A DNA stretch of 33,149 nt from DATEBA01 sp035288045 (GCA_035288045.1 DATEBA010000044.1:1-33149), one strand, 5' to 3'. Positions 15,421-23,758 are shown, numbered from the stretch's first letter. A program made the numbers and translations. Notes: generated by a model from the sequence alone, not told the origin.

Positions 15421-16562
15421 TCGTGGGGCGCATCCTCGCGATCGCCGGGCGGATCCTGAACCAATTCCGCCACGACCGCCGGACGGTTGCGCTCATCGCG
15501 ATAGTACCCCTCGTCGTGACCGCGCTCATCGGCTACCTCGTCTCCGAGGACAAAGAACCCCTCGAGGTGGTCATCGTGAACCGAGACACCGGGGCGCAGG
15601 CGCCGATCGGCATCGTAAACGTCGGGGCGGAGTTGGAGAGAGCCCTTGAGGATTCGGAAGGTATCGAACCCGTGGCATCGAAGGACGTCCAGGAAGCCGA
15701 GGACGACGTGCGCGCCCAGGACGTCGCGGGGGCGGTGATCGTTCCAGCGGACCTGACCGCGAGCCTACTCGGCGGGGAACGCGCCTCGATCGAAGTTGTC
15801 GTCCGCGGCGTCGACTCCGGTGTGGACGGACCGGTTCTACTCGGGACTCAGCGAGCCCTCGCGAGCCTAGCCGACCGTCTGTCCGGCCTCGCCCCCCAGG
15901 GCACTCCGGGCTTCGGGGGGATAGAGATCGAGCGTGTGGCGACGTCGGGCATCGGCGCTCTTCCCTCGATCGACCATTCCGCGCCCGTGCTGATCGTCGC
16001 GTTCGCCTTCCTCTTCACCTACCTCCTGACGGGGATCTCGTTCCTAAGGGAGCGACAGTCAGGGACCCTGGAGCGGCTCATGGCCTCGCCGGTGATCAGG
16101 CTCGAAGTGCTCCTCGGCTACCTGCTCGGGTTCCTTGGATTCGCGATGATCCAGGCGCTCTTGATCCTCGGCTACATCGTGCTCGTCCTGGACGTCCGCG
16201 TGGCGGGCTCGATCTGGCTCGTGCTGCTGATACTGGCGATCATGGTGATCGGAGTCGTGAACGTCGGCATCGCGCTGTCCTTCCTCGCACGCAACGAACT
16301 CCAAGTGATGCAGTTCATCCCTCTGGTGTTCGTGCCCCAGGTGCTGCTCGGGGGGCTCGTCTGGCCGGTCGAGACCCTCCACCCGGCGCTCCGGTGGATC
16401 TCGCAGGCCTTCCCGATCACCCACGCAGCCGCGGCCCTCCGGGAAGTTATGGTCGGCGGCGCGGGGTTCGCCGATGTCGCCGGTCGTGTTCTCGCGGTCC
16501 TCGCGTTCGCGCTCGCGATGGTGCTGGTGGGAGTCGTGGCCCTCCGCCGCCAGGCAGCGTGA
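15417..16562 (+). CDS. ABC-2 type transporter permease
   Basis: A 381-residue ABC-2 membrane subunit. One N-terminal helix (about residues 22-42, ALIAIVPLVVTALIGYLV) is followed by a large extracellular domain to about 180. Five helices then follow, with TGISFLRERQSGTLERLMASPV on the cytoplasmic side, which is the coupling region seen in drug and lipid exporters (YhgE / DrrB-like, ABC2_membrane_3). It pairs with the overlapping ATPase. The GTG start at 15417 overlaps the ATPase stop by four bases. Export of a lipid, toxic compound or polymer is possible. Confidence 0.9.
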   Translation: MIVGRILAIAGRILNQFRHDRRTVALIAIVPLVVTALIGYLVSEDKEPLEVVIVNRDTGAQAPIGIVNVGAELERALEDSEGIEPVASKDVQEAEDDVRAQDVAGAVIVPADLTASLLGGERASIEVVVRGVDSGVDGPVLLGTQRALASLADRLSGLAPQGTPGFGGIEIERVATSGIGALPSIDHSAPVLIVAFAFLFTYLLTGISFLRERQSGTLERLMASPVIRLEVLLGYLLGFLGFAMIQALLILGYIVLVLDVRVAGSIWLVLLILAIMVIGVVNVGIALSFLARNELQVMQFIPLVFVPQVLLGGLVWPVETLHPALRWISQAFPITHAAAALREVMVGGAGFADVAGRVLAVLAFALAMVLVGVVALRRQAA

Positions 16563-16601
16563 TAGCCGACTCGGGCTCTAGGTGCACCGAGAGGGCGGCT
16601 A
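16563..16601. terminator. Interrupted hairpin between convergent genes, possible terminator
   Basis: TAGCCG (16563-16568) pairs with CGGCTA (16596-16601), and CTCGG (16570-16574) with CCGAG (16587-16591), with small bulges. It fills the whole gap between the ABC-2 permease stop and the convergent kinase stop. There is no T-run, so it may act weakly or with Rho. Confidence 0.4.
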
Positions 16602-17537
16602 CAGGCCCCCGACTTCGGCTTCGCCGACGAGCGAGGCTGCTCGGGAGGGGTCGAGGCGGCCGGCGCCGGCGAGCTCGGCGTTGGCGGCCGCCGCCGCGAG
16701 CGCGAGCCTGAGCGCGTCGGGCCAGGGTCCCCCGCGTTCCAGACCCGTCACGAGCCCGGCCAGGAACGCGTCGCCGCTCCCGACCGGATAGCGGCCGCCC
16801 ACGTACAGCCTTCCCTCCCACTCAGAGCCGTCAGGAGCGACGGCAGCCACCCCCTCGGCACCGCGGGTGACGACACCGGCATGCCCGTCTCTGCCGGCGC
16901 GCTCGCGAAGCTCTCGCGCGGCCTCGATCGCGGCCTCGCGATCGGCCACGCCACGACCCAGCAGCTCGGAGGCCTCGGAGGCGTTCACCTTCACGACGTC
17001 GGGCCCGGCATCGAGCGCGAGCAGAAGCGGCTGTCCGCTCGCGTCGAGCGCGACTGCGACGCCGGCGGCCCGAGCCTCGACGACGAGGCCCGCGTAGCCG
17101 TCCGCCGGAGCACCCGGCGGAATCGAGCCGGAGATCGTGAGCCACGACGCGCCGCCGAGCAGCTCCCCCACCGCGTGAGCCAGCTCGGGCCAGCTCGACG
17201 CCGGCACCTCGGAGCCGTGCTCGTAGAACTCCGTGAGCCCACCGCCCTCACCGTCGGCGACCGAGAGCGAGGAGCGGCTCTCGCCGTGGGTCCAGACCGC
17301 GCGGCAGGCCACGCCCTCCGCCGCAAGGGCCTCCTCGATCCACTTGCCGGCGTGCCCGCGGAGGAGCGCGACCGCTCTCACCTCTGCACCGAGCGCGGCG
17401 GCGGCCCTCGCGACGTTCAGCCCCTTCCCCCCGGGAACCTGCACGAACCCCCTCGGCCGATGGATCGCGCCGAGGGTCACGCGTTCGACCTCGAAGAGCT
17501 TGTCGACGGAGGGGTTGGCCGACAGGCAGACGATCAC
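16599..17537 (-). CDS. PfkB-family kinase, 1-phosphofructokinase/tagatose-6-P kinase type
   Basis: A 312-residue PfkB sugar kinase. The N-terminus MIVCLSANPSVDKLFEV and VPGGKGLNVARAAAALG (residues 34-50), the SGSIPPGAPADGY segment and the C-terminal GSGDAFLAG with the catalytic Asp (about D256) place it in the FruK/LacC/PfkB-2 group, which phosphorylates phosphosugars. Together with the SIS isomerase it could convert an imported ketose phosphate to a bisphosphate. The GTG start at 17537 overlaps the stop of the upstream kinase (GTGA), so the two are coupled. It has no neighbouring PTS gene, so it is probably not a fructose-PTS kinase. Confidence 0.87.
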   Translation of the reverse strand: MIVCLSANPSVDKLFEVERVTLGAIHRPRGFVQVPGGKGLNVARAAAALGAEVRAVALLRGHAGKWIEEALAAEGVACRAVWTHGESRSSLSVADGEGGGLTEFYEHGSEVPASSWPELAHAVGELLGGASWLTISGSIPPGAPADGYAGLVVEARAAGVAVALDASGQPLLLALDAGPDVVKVNASEASELLGRGVADREAAIEAARELRERAGRDGHAGVVTRGAEGVAAVAPDGSEWEGRLYVGGRYPVGSGDAFLAGLVTGLERGGPWPDALRLALAAAAANAELAGAGRLDPSRAASLVGEAEVGGL

Positions 17538-18463
17538 GACGCAGACACCGCCTCGAGGGCCTCGTCCATCGTCGGTTGGGTCGCCGTGCCGCCGATCCCG
17601 CGCGCCGACAGAGACCCGCACGCCACCGCCAATCCGAGGCAGCGCTCGAGCGGTAGCCCGGCAAGGCGACCGACAACGAACCCGGCATCGAAGCCGTCGC
17701 CGGCGCCGGTCGCATCGACGACGTCGACCGCGGGAGCCGAAGCGCGCAGGACCCGGTGCCCCTCGATCGCGAGCCCGCCCTCCCTCCCGAGCTTCGCGGC
17801 CACTACGGGCCCGCGTTCCGCGAGTGAGGCGCACGCCTTCTCAACGTCGTCCTGCGCCGCGATGCGCCGCGCCTCCTCGGCGTTGGGAAGGAAGATGTCC
17901 GTGACCGCGAGCAGGTCGCGGAGCCCACCGTTCCAATCCTCCGCCGGGTCGAAGTTAGGGTCGACCGAGGTCGTGGCGCCCGCCCCCCGGGCCTCGTCGA
18001 ACAGCTTCGGCAGGTCCTCGCGGAGCTTCGTCTGAAGGAAGTAATGGCTCACGTGCATGTGCCGCGTCGAGCGCAGGAGGCCGCGATCCACGAGCGAGCC
18101 GCGCAGGTCTGCGATCGTTCCCCGCGAGGTGAGGATCGCGCGGTCGTCGCCTCGCGCGAGGATCACGCTCACGCCGGTGGACCGCTCCTGGTCGACGACG
18201 CAACCGGAGACGTCGACTCCACGTTCGACCAAGGCATCCAGCATGAACCGCCCGAAAGCGTCTGCGCCGACCACGCCGACGAACGCCACGCTGAGCCCGA
18301 GCCTCGCCGCACCGCACGCGAAGATCGCACCCGACCCGCCTGCCACGAGGCGCCCTTCGTCGACCAGACGCTCGGTCTGACCGAACTCGGGCTCCACGTC
18401 GCCGCCGCGCAACACGAGGTCCGGGTTCGCGTCGCCGAGCACCAGGATGTCGAGGTCCGGCAC
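17534..18463 (-). CDS. PfkB-family carbohydrate/nucleoside kinase, ribokinase type
   Basis: A 309-residue PfkB kinase. It opens with ILVLGDANPDLVLRGGD, has LVAGGSGAIFACGAARLGL and VGVVGADAFGRFMLDALVERGVDV, and the C-terminal signature VDVVDATGAGDGFDAGFV with the catalytic Asp (about D256). The order and spacing match ribokinase, KdgK and nucleoside kinases rather than FruK. The substrate is not evident. It leads a two-kinase operon and is divergent from the macro-domain gene, with only 17 bases between start codons. The GTG at 18463 follows TATGGT by six bases and has no ribosome binding site. Confidence 0.9.
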   Translation of the reverse strand: MPDLDILVLGDANPDLVLRGGDVEPEFGQTERLVDEGRLVAGGSGAIFACGAARLGLSVAFVGVVGADAFGRFMLDALVERGVDVSGCVVDQERSTGVSVILARGDDRAILTSRGTIADLRGSLVDRGLLRSTRHMHVSHYFLQTKLREDLPKLFDEARGAGATTSVDPNFDPAEDWNGGLRDLLAVTDIFLPNAEEARRIAAQDDVEKACASLAERGPVVAAKLGREGGLAIEGHRVLRASAPAVDVVDATGAGDGFDAGFVVGRLAGLPLERCLGLAVACGSLSARGIGGTATQPTMDEALEAVSAS

Positions 18464-18468
18464 GCGCG

Positions 18469-18475
18469 TACCATA
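18469..18475. promoter_or_regulatory. Shared bidirectional -10 region, kinase/macro-domain genes
   Basis: On the plus strand TACCAT (18469-18474) ends six bases before the macro-domain ATG at 18481. On the minus strand TATGGT (18475-18470) ends six bases before the kinase GTG at 18463. The two -10-like hexamers overlap by five base pairs, so each gene would be leaderless and fired from one symmetrical site. Confidence 0.5.
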
Positions 18476-18480
18476 CCCGC

Positions 18481-19002
18481 ATGGCCCGGATCGTTCTCGT
18501 GCAGGGCGACATCGCGGAGCAACGGATCGACGCGATCGTGAACCCCGCCAACTCCTCGCTCATGGGCGGCGGCGGCGTCGACGGCGCGATACATACAAGG
18601 GGCGGCCCGAGCATCCTGGAGGAGTGCAGGGAGATCCGGCGCACTCGGTACCCCCACGGCCTTCCGACGGGGAAGGCCGTAGCCACCACCGCGGGTGAGC
18701 TTCCCGCCCGCTGGGTGATCCACACGGTCGGGCCGGCGTACTCCGGCTCGCCGAAGGACCCCGAGCTGCTCGCGAGCTGCCACAGAGAGGCGATGAAGAT
18801 CGCCGACGAGCTCGGCGCGAGGACTGTCGCGTTCCCGGCCATCTCGACGGGTGTCTACGGCTACCCGCTCGACGAGGCCGCGCCGGTCGCGGTCGGCGCC
18901 GTCGAAGCGGGCCGAACGCACGTCGAGGAAGTCCGCTTCGTCCTCTTCGACCGCGGCGCCTACGAGGCCTTCGAACGCGTGCTCCGTTCGGCGGAAGACT
19001 GA
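18481..19002 (+). CDS. Macro domain protein, ADP-ribose/O-acetyl-ADP-ribose hydrolase
   Basis: A 173-residue single macro domain of the MacroD/YmdB type. The ligand loop IVNPANSSLMGGGGVDGAIH (residues 19-38) carries the Asn and Gly-rich residues that contact ADP-ribose. PTGKAVATTAG, VIHTVGP and FPAISTGVYGYP follow, all conserved in enzymes that deacetylate O-acetyl-ADP-ribose or remove ADP-ribose from proteins. It is cytosolic, with no signal or membrane segment. The ATG at 18481 is leaderless, reading from the region shared with the divergent kinase. The rhodanese follows 34 bases later with its own -10-like element. Confidence 0.95.
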   Translation: MARIVLVQGDIAEQRIDAIVNPANSSLMGGGGVDGAIHTRGGPSILEECREIRRTRYPHGLPTGKAVATTAGELPARWVIHTVGPAYSGSPKDPELLASCHREAMKIADELGARTVAFPAISTGVYGYPLDEAAPVAVGAVEAGRTHVEEVRFVLFDRGAYEAFERVLRSAED

Positions 19003-19023
19003 TGCCGAATCGCACCCCGTTGC

Positions 19024-19029
19024 TAGACT
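19024..19029 (+). promoter_or_regulatory. -10-like TAGACT, leaderless start of rhodanese gene
   Basis: TAGACT ends seven bases before the GTG at 19037. No Shine-Dalgarno is present. Confidence 0.5.
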
Positions 19030-19036
19030 TCTCCTC

Positions 19037-19369
19037 GTGAGCGACCTCACCCACCCCAAGGGCATCTACGAGCGTCTGGACGAGATCCAACTGGTCGACT
19101 GCCGCGAGCAGAACGAGTGGCACGCCGGGCGCATCGAGGGCGCGCTCTTCCTGCCGCTCAACCAGATCATGGCCGGCGCCGGAAGCGAACTGGACAAGCG
19201 CAAGCCGGTCGTGGTCGTGTGCCGCTCTGGGAACCGGAGCGAGCTCGCCGCGTTGCTCTTCCAGGCCCGCGGCTTCGAGGCCTACAACCTGGAAGGCGGC
19301 ATGGAGGAGTGGGTGAAACTGGGGCTGCCCTTCACCGCCCCCGACGGCAGCCCCGGCCGGGTGGCCTGA
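19037..19369 (+). CDS. Rhodanese-like domain protein
   Basis: A 110-residue single rhodanese domain, close to the GlpE / PspE size. LVDCREQNEWHAGRIEGA is the CH2A region, and VVVVCRSGNRSELAA holds the active-site loop with the catalytic Cys (C62) and the six-residue loop CRSGNR. The C-terminus NLEGGMEEWVKLGLP is the usual CH2B end. Single-domain proteins accept or transfer sulfane sulfur; the acceptor is unknown. The GTG at 19037 (SDLTHPKGIYERL) gives a complete domain; the longer open frame upstream is the shadow of the macro gene. Confidence 0.92.
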   Translation: MSDLTHPKGIYERLDEIQLVDCREQNEWHAGRIEGALFLPLNQIMAGAGSELDKRKPVVVVCRSGNRSELAALLFQARGFEAYNLEGGMEEWVKLGLPFTAPDGSPGRVA

Positions 19370-19438
19370 CCCAAGGTCACGCCGCATGGACGTTCGGCCA
19401 CTTGACCCTCGGAGCATCCGGCGGCAAGGATGCTGTCC

Positions 19439-20386
19439 ATGCGGCGGATCGCCCTGTTCGCGACGCTCCTAGCGTCGCTTTCAGCCACCGCGGGAGCGAC
19501 CGAGGCCGGCCCCGCCCCGCTCGATCCGGTCGTCCGGATCGCGTCCGCCGGCGACCTCGCGTGCAAGGATCCTCCCAAGAACAACCGGCGCGTTTGCCAG
19601 TACGACGACGTGTCCGAGCTCGTTGCCGCCGGCGACTACGACGCCTTCCTGGTCCTGGGCGACGTGCAGTACGAGTACGGCCGCTACCGGGACTTCGTGG
19701 AGAACTACGATCGGTACTTCGGCCGCTTCATGGACTCGTCCTACCCGGTGCCGGGGAACCACGACTACGGCGTCGAGGGGGCCGCCGGCTACTTCCGCTA
19801 CTTCGGCGAGCGGGCCCCGGGGCCCTACTACTCCTTCGACCTCGGGGCGTGGCACGTGATCGGACTCGACACCGATCTGTGCAGCCCGTACTACGGCGAC
19901 CCGTGCGGACGCGGGGATCCGCAGTACGAGTGGCTGAAGGCCGATCTCGCCGCCAACGCCGACGCCGAGTGCACGCTCGCGTTCTTCCACCATCCCCGGT
20001 GGGACTGGCTGAAGTACCAGAACGCGAGCTGGACCGAGAGCTTCGACCTGGAGCGCTCGAAGCCGTTCTACCGGTTGCTCTACGACGCCGGCGCGGATGT
20101 CATCCTCGCGGGCCACAACCACAACTACCAGCGGTACCTTCCCTCGGACCCGCACGGGAACGTCGACCGCCGGCGAGGGATCGTGGAGTTCGTCGTGGGG
20201 AGCGGCGGCAGGAACCTGAACGACCTCGGCGCCGAGTCGACCCGCCCCGACAACTTCGCGGTCGGAACCGACGACGACTTCGGGATCCTCGAGATGACGC
20301 TCCACGACGGGAGCTACGACTACCGGTTCGTTTCGACCCGGCCGAACGGGTTCATCGACGCCGACTGGGGCGTCCCCTGCCGCTGA
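19439..20386 (+). CDS. Secreted metallophosphoesterase
   Basis: A 315-residue exported calcineurin-like phosphoesterase. A signal peptide covers about residues 1-23 (basic MRR, hydrophobic IALFATLLASLSATAGA, probable cut after ATAGA). The metal-binding series is complete: SAGDLAC (D39), LGDVQYEYG (D75), VPGNHDYG (N107, H108), FFHHPRW and GHNHNYQR. The aspect is that of purple-acid-phosphatase or alkaline-phosphatase-like enzymes acting outside the cell on phosphomonoesters. Six or so cysteines suggest disulfides. I chose the ATG at 19439, with AAGGA eight bases upstream; an ATG at 19430 adds three residues and is also possible. Confidence 0.9.
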   Translation: MRRIALFATLLASLSATAGATEAGPAPLDPVVRIASAGDLACKDPPKNNRRVCQYDDVSELVAAGDYDAFLVLGDVQYEYGRYRDFVENYDRYFGRFMDSSYPVPGNHDYGVEGAAGYFRYFGERAPGPYYSFDLGAWHVIGLDTDLCSPYYGDPCGRGDPQYEWLKADLAANADAECTLAFFHHPRWDWLKYQNASWTESFDLERSKPFYRLLYDAGADVILAGHNHNYQRYLPSDPHGNVDRRRGIVEFVVGSGGRNLNDLGAESTRPDNFAVGTDDDFGILEMTLHDGSYDYRFVSTRPNGFIDADWGVPCR

Positions 20387-20397
20387 CCCGACACGAG

Positions 20398-20403
20398 TAG
20401 CAT
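20398..20403 (+). promoter_or_regulatory. -10-like TAGCAT, leaderless start of UlaG-like/glcDEF operon
   Basis: TAGCAT ends six bases before the GTG at 20410. A run of G follows it, but too close to the start codon to serve as a normal ribosome binding site. Confidence 0.5.
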
Positions 20404-20409
20404 CGGGGG

Positions 20410-21243
20410 GTGGCCTCCCACTCGCCTCTTGCGCTTGTCGCGGAGCTGGAGTCCGCGCCCGGGAGCGTGGGGCTATGCTGGCTCGGGCAGGCAGGGTTCC
20501 TCATCCGATACGGCGGAACGACACTACTGATCGACGCGTTCCTGTCGCCGCGCGACGGCAGGTTGTACGAGGCCTCGATGTCGCCGGGCGAGTTCACCGA
20601 TGTCGACGTCGTCCTCTGCACCCACGAGCACGTCGACCACCTGGACGCGCCGGCCCTGCCGGGGATCGCCACGGCCTCGCCCGACGCGCGCTTCGTGGTG
20701 CCCGCTCCGATAGTCGACCAGGTCGTCGCGGCCGGAGTCGACGCCGAGCGCGTTGCCGGCGCGCAGCCCGGCGACCGCCTCGCGTTCGGCGAGGTGCTCG
20801 TCCGGCCTGTGCCGGCCTGCCACGGCGTCACGATCGAGGACGCGTACGGCTTCGGGCGCGAGCTCTCCGGTGGCCTCGTCCGCTTCCTCGGGTTCGTGCT
20901 CGACTCGGGCGGAGTCCGCGTCTACCACGCGGGCGACACGATCCGCTACGACGGGATGGAGCACGACCTGCGTGCCGTCGGCGTCGACCTCGCGCTGCTC
21001 CCGATCAACGGAAGGGACGCAGAACGCGAGGCCCGCGGGCTGGTGGGCAACCTGGACCACAGGGAGGCGGCGCACCTGGCGATGGACGTGGGTGCGAGCG
21101 CCGTCGTCCCGATGCACTACGACATGTTTGCGCGCAACCCCGGCGACCCCTCGAAGCTCGTCGAGATCGTCGAGCAGGAGAGCCTGCCGCTCTCGGTCGT
21201 CCTGCCCGAGCGCGACCGACCGTTCGTCTGGACTCCGGCGTGA
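20410..21243 (+). CDS. Metallo-beta-lactamase fold hydrolase, UlaG-like
   Basis: A 277-residue MBL-fold hydrolase. The binuclear metal motif THEHVDHLD is at residues 71-79, GWLGQAGFLIR-type sequence begins the fold, VYHAGDT gives the bridging Asp, and VVPMHYDMF the last His. The N-terminal layout matches UlaG, the L-ascorbate-6-phosphate lactonase, and related beta-lactamase superfamily proteins. Its stop overlaps the start of glcD (GTGA), followed by two more 4-base overlaps, so it is the first of a four-gene operon. A role in opening a lactone before oxidation by GlcDEF is inferred from position only. It could also be a phosphodiesterase-like member. Confidence 0.85.
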   Translation: MASHSPLALVAELESAPGSVGLCWLGQAGFLIRYGGTTLLIDAFLSPRDGRLYEASMSPGEFTDVDVVLCTHEHVDHLDAPALPGIATASPDARFVVPAPIVDQVVAAGVDAERVAGAQPGDRLAFGEVLVRPVPACHGVTIEDAYGFGRELSGGLVRFLGFVLDSGGVRVYHAGDTIRYDGMEHDLRAVGVDLALLPINGRDAEREARGLVGNLDHREAAHLAMDVGASAVVPMHYDMFARNPGDPSKLVEIVEQESLPLSVVLPERDRPFVWTPA

Positions 21244-22703
21244 CCGGGGTCGAGGAGGCGCGAGGAGAGCTCGTCGCGGCTCTCGGCGAGGAGAACGTCC
21301 TGTCCGACCCGCTGGCGCTCCGGCTGTACGCGCGGGACGCGTCGATGGTGGAGGGGGGTTGCGCGCTCGTCGCGCTGCCGCGCAACCTGAACGAAGTGAC
21401 CGCCTGCGTGCGTATCGCGGCCGATCGCGGCCTGCCGGTCGTCCCGCGCGGCGCCGGCACCGGCCTCGCCGGCGGCGCTACGCCGATCGGCGACGCGCTC
21501 GTCGTCGTCACCTCCAAGATGACCAAGATCCTCGAGGTTCGCCCCGAGGACCGGCTGGCCTGGGTCGAGCCCGGAGTCGCGAACCTCGATCTCGCGAACC
21601 ACCTCCGGCCGTACGGCTTCACGTTCGCGCCCGACCCATCCTCGCAGCAGACCTCTTCGATCGGCGGCAACGTGAACACGAACGCGGGAGGCCCCCACTG
21701 CCTGGCGTACGGCGTCACCGCGAACCACGTTCTCGCGCTCGACGTGGTCATGCCCGACGGCACGGTCGAGCGCCTGGGGTCGGAAGGCCCCGAGGCGCCG
21801 GGGTACGACCTCCGCGGCGTCGTCGTCGGCTCGGAGGGAACGCTCGGAGTGGTCGCCGCGGTCTGCGTCCGGCTCACGCCCATCGCGCCGGAGGTCCGAA
21901 CGATGCTCATGGACTTCGAGACGATCGAGGACTGCGCGCATACCGTCTCCGACATCATCGCGAGCGGCGTGGTTCCGGCGGCCGTCGAGATGATGGACCG
22001 CGGCATCGTGGTCGCGGCAGAGAACTTCGCGCACGCCGGCTACCCGACCGACGCTGCGGCGATCCTGATAGTCGAGGTCGACGGGCTCCCGGCCGCGGTC
22101 GAGGAGCAGGGTCGGGCGGTCGAGGAGGCCGGCCGGCGGAACAACGTCCGAACGATCCGCGTCGCCGCCGACGAGGACGAGCGAGCCCTGATCTGGAAGG
22201 GACGCAAGAACGCGTTCGGCGCCGTCGCCCAGATCGCGCCGCACTACCACCTGCACGACTGCGTCGTTCCCCGGACCAAGCTCGTCCAGGTCCTCGCCGG
22301 CGTGTACGAGATAGCGCGTCGCCACGACCTCGTCGTGACCAACGTCTTCCACGCTGGCGACGGGAACCTGCACCCGCTCTTCTCGTTCGACAGGCGGGTC
22401 CCGGGGACGCTGGCGCGGGTGCTCGAGGCGGCCGACGAGGTCGTGCGCCTCTGCGTCGACGCCGGAGGGATCCTCTCCGGCGAGCACGGCATCGGTCTGG
22501 AGAAGCGCGACTTCATGCCGCTCGTCTTCACCGCAGACGACCTCGCGGCGCAGGCGTGCGTGCGCGGCGCGTTCGACCCGGAGCGACGCATGAACCCGCA
22601 GAAGGTGCTCCCCGACGGCGCGCGGTGCGGCGATTTTGCGATGGCCCGCGGGACGAGCATGGAGGAGTCGCTCGAGCAGATGCCCGACGGAGCGTGGATA
22701 TGA
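21240..22703 (+). CDS. glcD: FAD-linked 2-hydroxy-acid oxidase subunit GlcD
   Basis: A 487-residue flavoprotein of the glycolate oxidase GlcD / D-lactate dehydrogenase type. The PCMH-type FAD domain has VVPRGAGTGLAGGATP (about residues 77-92), SSQQTSSIGGNVNTNAGG and VGSEGTLGV. The C-terminal FAD_oxidase_C domain has the metal-site VTNVFHAGDGNLHP and GEHGIGLEKRDFM. It oxidises a 2-hydroxy acid such as glycolate or D-lactate at the membrane face, passing electrons to GlcE/GlcF. The GTG start at 21240 overlaps the upstream stop by GTGA, and glcE starts within the stop of this gene (ATGA). Length is normal for GlcD. Confidence 0.94.
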   Translation: MTGVEEARGELVAALGEENVLSDPLALRLYARDASMVEGGCALVALPRNLNEVTACVRIAADRGLPVVPRGAGTGLAGGATPIGDALVVVTSKMTKILEVRPEDRLAWVEPGVANLDLANHLRPYGFTFAPDPSSQQTSSIGGNVNTNAGGPHCLAYGVTANHVLALDVVMPDGTVERLGSEGPEAPGYDLRGVVVGSEGTLGVVAAVCVRLTPIAPEVRTMLMDFETIEDCAHTVSDIIASGVVPAAVEMMDRGIVVAAENFAHAGYPTDAAAILIVEVDGLPAAVEEQGRAVEEAGRRNNVRTIRVAADEDERALIWKGRKNAFGAVAQIAPHYHLHDCVVPRTKLVQVLAGVYEIARRHDLVVTNVFHAGDGNLHPLFSFDRRVPGTLARVLEAADEVVRLCVDAGGILSGEHGIGLEKRDFMPLVFTADDLAAQACVRGAFDPERRMNPQKVLPDGARCGDFAMARGTSMEESLEQMPDGAWI

Positions 22704-23758
22704 CGATCGAGGTGCTCCACCCGTACGAGAAGGGCGAGGTCGTGCAGCTCCTTCGGGCGGCGAGCCGCGACGGTCGCAGGATCCTCGCCGTCGGCGGCCG
22801 GCAGCACATGGACAGGGGAGAGACGTGCGAGATGGACGCCGAGCTCTGGACCCGGCAGCTGGACGGGCTCGTGTCTTACGAGCCCGCGGAGATGGTGGCG
22901 GTCGTCGGCGCCGGCATGCGCGTCGGAGAGCTGCAGCGGATCCTCGCCGGGGGCGGACAGGAATGGCCCGTCGACGCGCCTGCAGAGGCCACCGTCGGAG
23001 GCGTGATCGCAGCGGGAGCGAGCTCGCCGCGCCGCATGCGGGTGGGGACCGTTCGCGACACGGTGCTGGAGGTGGAGCTCGCGACCGGCGACGGCCGGCT
23101 CGTGAAGGGCGGAGCGCGCACAGTCAAGCAGTCCACCGGCTACAGCCTGCCTCGCCTGGCGACCGGCTCGCTCGGTACGCTTGGGGTGATCGTCCAGGCG
23201 GCGCTCAAGGTTCGCCCGCTGCCGAAGTCGCACCGAACGCTCATCGCCCAGGGCGACGGGCTGTCGCTCAGCGGCCGGATGCTAGACGTCGTGCCGCTTC
23301 CGGCGGCGGTCCTCGCGACGCCGTCGGCGGCCGAGGTCCGACTGGAGGGATGGACCGGAGAGGTCGAGGAACAAACCGAGATCGCCCGCTCGGTCGCACC
23401 CGACCTAGAGGTCGAGGACGACGTTCCGTTCCCGTCGATCGCGCCGTGGGACGCCATGCCCATCGTCACCGAGGCCGCCGTGCCACCCTCCCGGCTGCCC
23501 AGTCTGGTAGCGGCGTCGGGCGACGCGTGGGGCGCGCTGCTGGGAGTGGGAGTCGCCTGGATCGGACTACCGGAGGAGGGAGACGCTCTCGAAGTCTTGC
23601 GTCGCAAGGCGAGCGAGCTCGGCGGGATCGCCCCCGTCATCCGCGGCGAGGGCGGCCTCGGCTACCCCGTCCCGGCTCCCGAGGTCCACCGCCGCCTCAA
23701 GCAGGCCTTCGACCCGGCCGGGATCCTGGCACCCGGCCGACTCGGGAGCGGCTCATGA
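22700..23758 (+). CDS. glcE: Glycolate oxidase FAD-binding subunit GlcE
   Basis: A 352-residue subunit with one PCMH-type FAD-binding domain. AVGGRQHMDRG takes the place of the usual pyrophosphate loop. VDAPAEATVGGVIAAGASSPRRMRVGTVRDTVL and LPRLATGSLGTLGVI follow, matching GlcE. FDPAGILAPGRLGSG is the usual C-terminal end. It lacks the metal-site half of GlcD and forms the second flavin subunit of GlcDEF. The ATG at 22700 overlaps the glcD TGA, and the glcF ATG at 23755 overlaps its own stop, so the three are coupled. The N-terminal 10 residues have no special feature. Confidence 0.9.
   Translation: MTIEVLHPYEKGEVVQLLRAASRDGRRILAVGGRQHMDRGETCEMDAELWTRQLDGLVSYEPAEMVAVVGAGMRVGELQRILAGGGQEWPVDAPAEATVGGVIAAGASSPRRMRVGTVRDTVLEVELATGDGRLVKGGARTVKQSTGYSLPRLATGSLGTLGVIVQAALKVRPLPKSHRTLIAQGDGLSLSGRMLDVVPLPAAVLATPSAAEVRLEGWTGEVEEQTEIARSVAPDLEVEDDVPFPSIAPWDAMPIVTEAAVPPSRLPSLVAASGDAWGALLGVGVAWIGLPEEGDALEVLRRKASELGGIAPVIRGEGGLGYPVPAPEVHRRLKQAFDPAGILAPGRLGSGS

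Noticed and set aside
20753..23758. A 1001-codon plus-strand open frame through the UlaG-like and glcD genes
   Set aside because: Only the last 352 codons, from ATG 22700, form a protein (GlcE). The upstream part is an out-of-frame shadow of the UlaG-like and glcD genes with Arg/Ser-rich low complexity.
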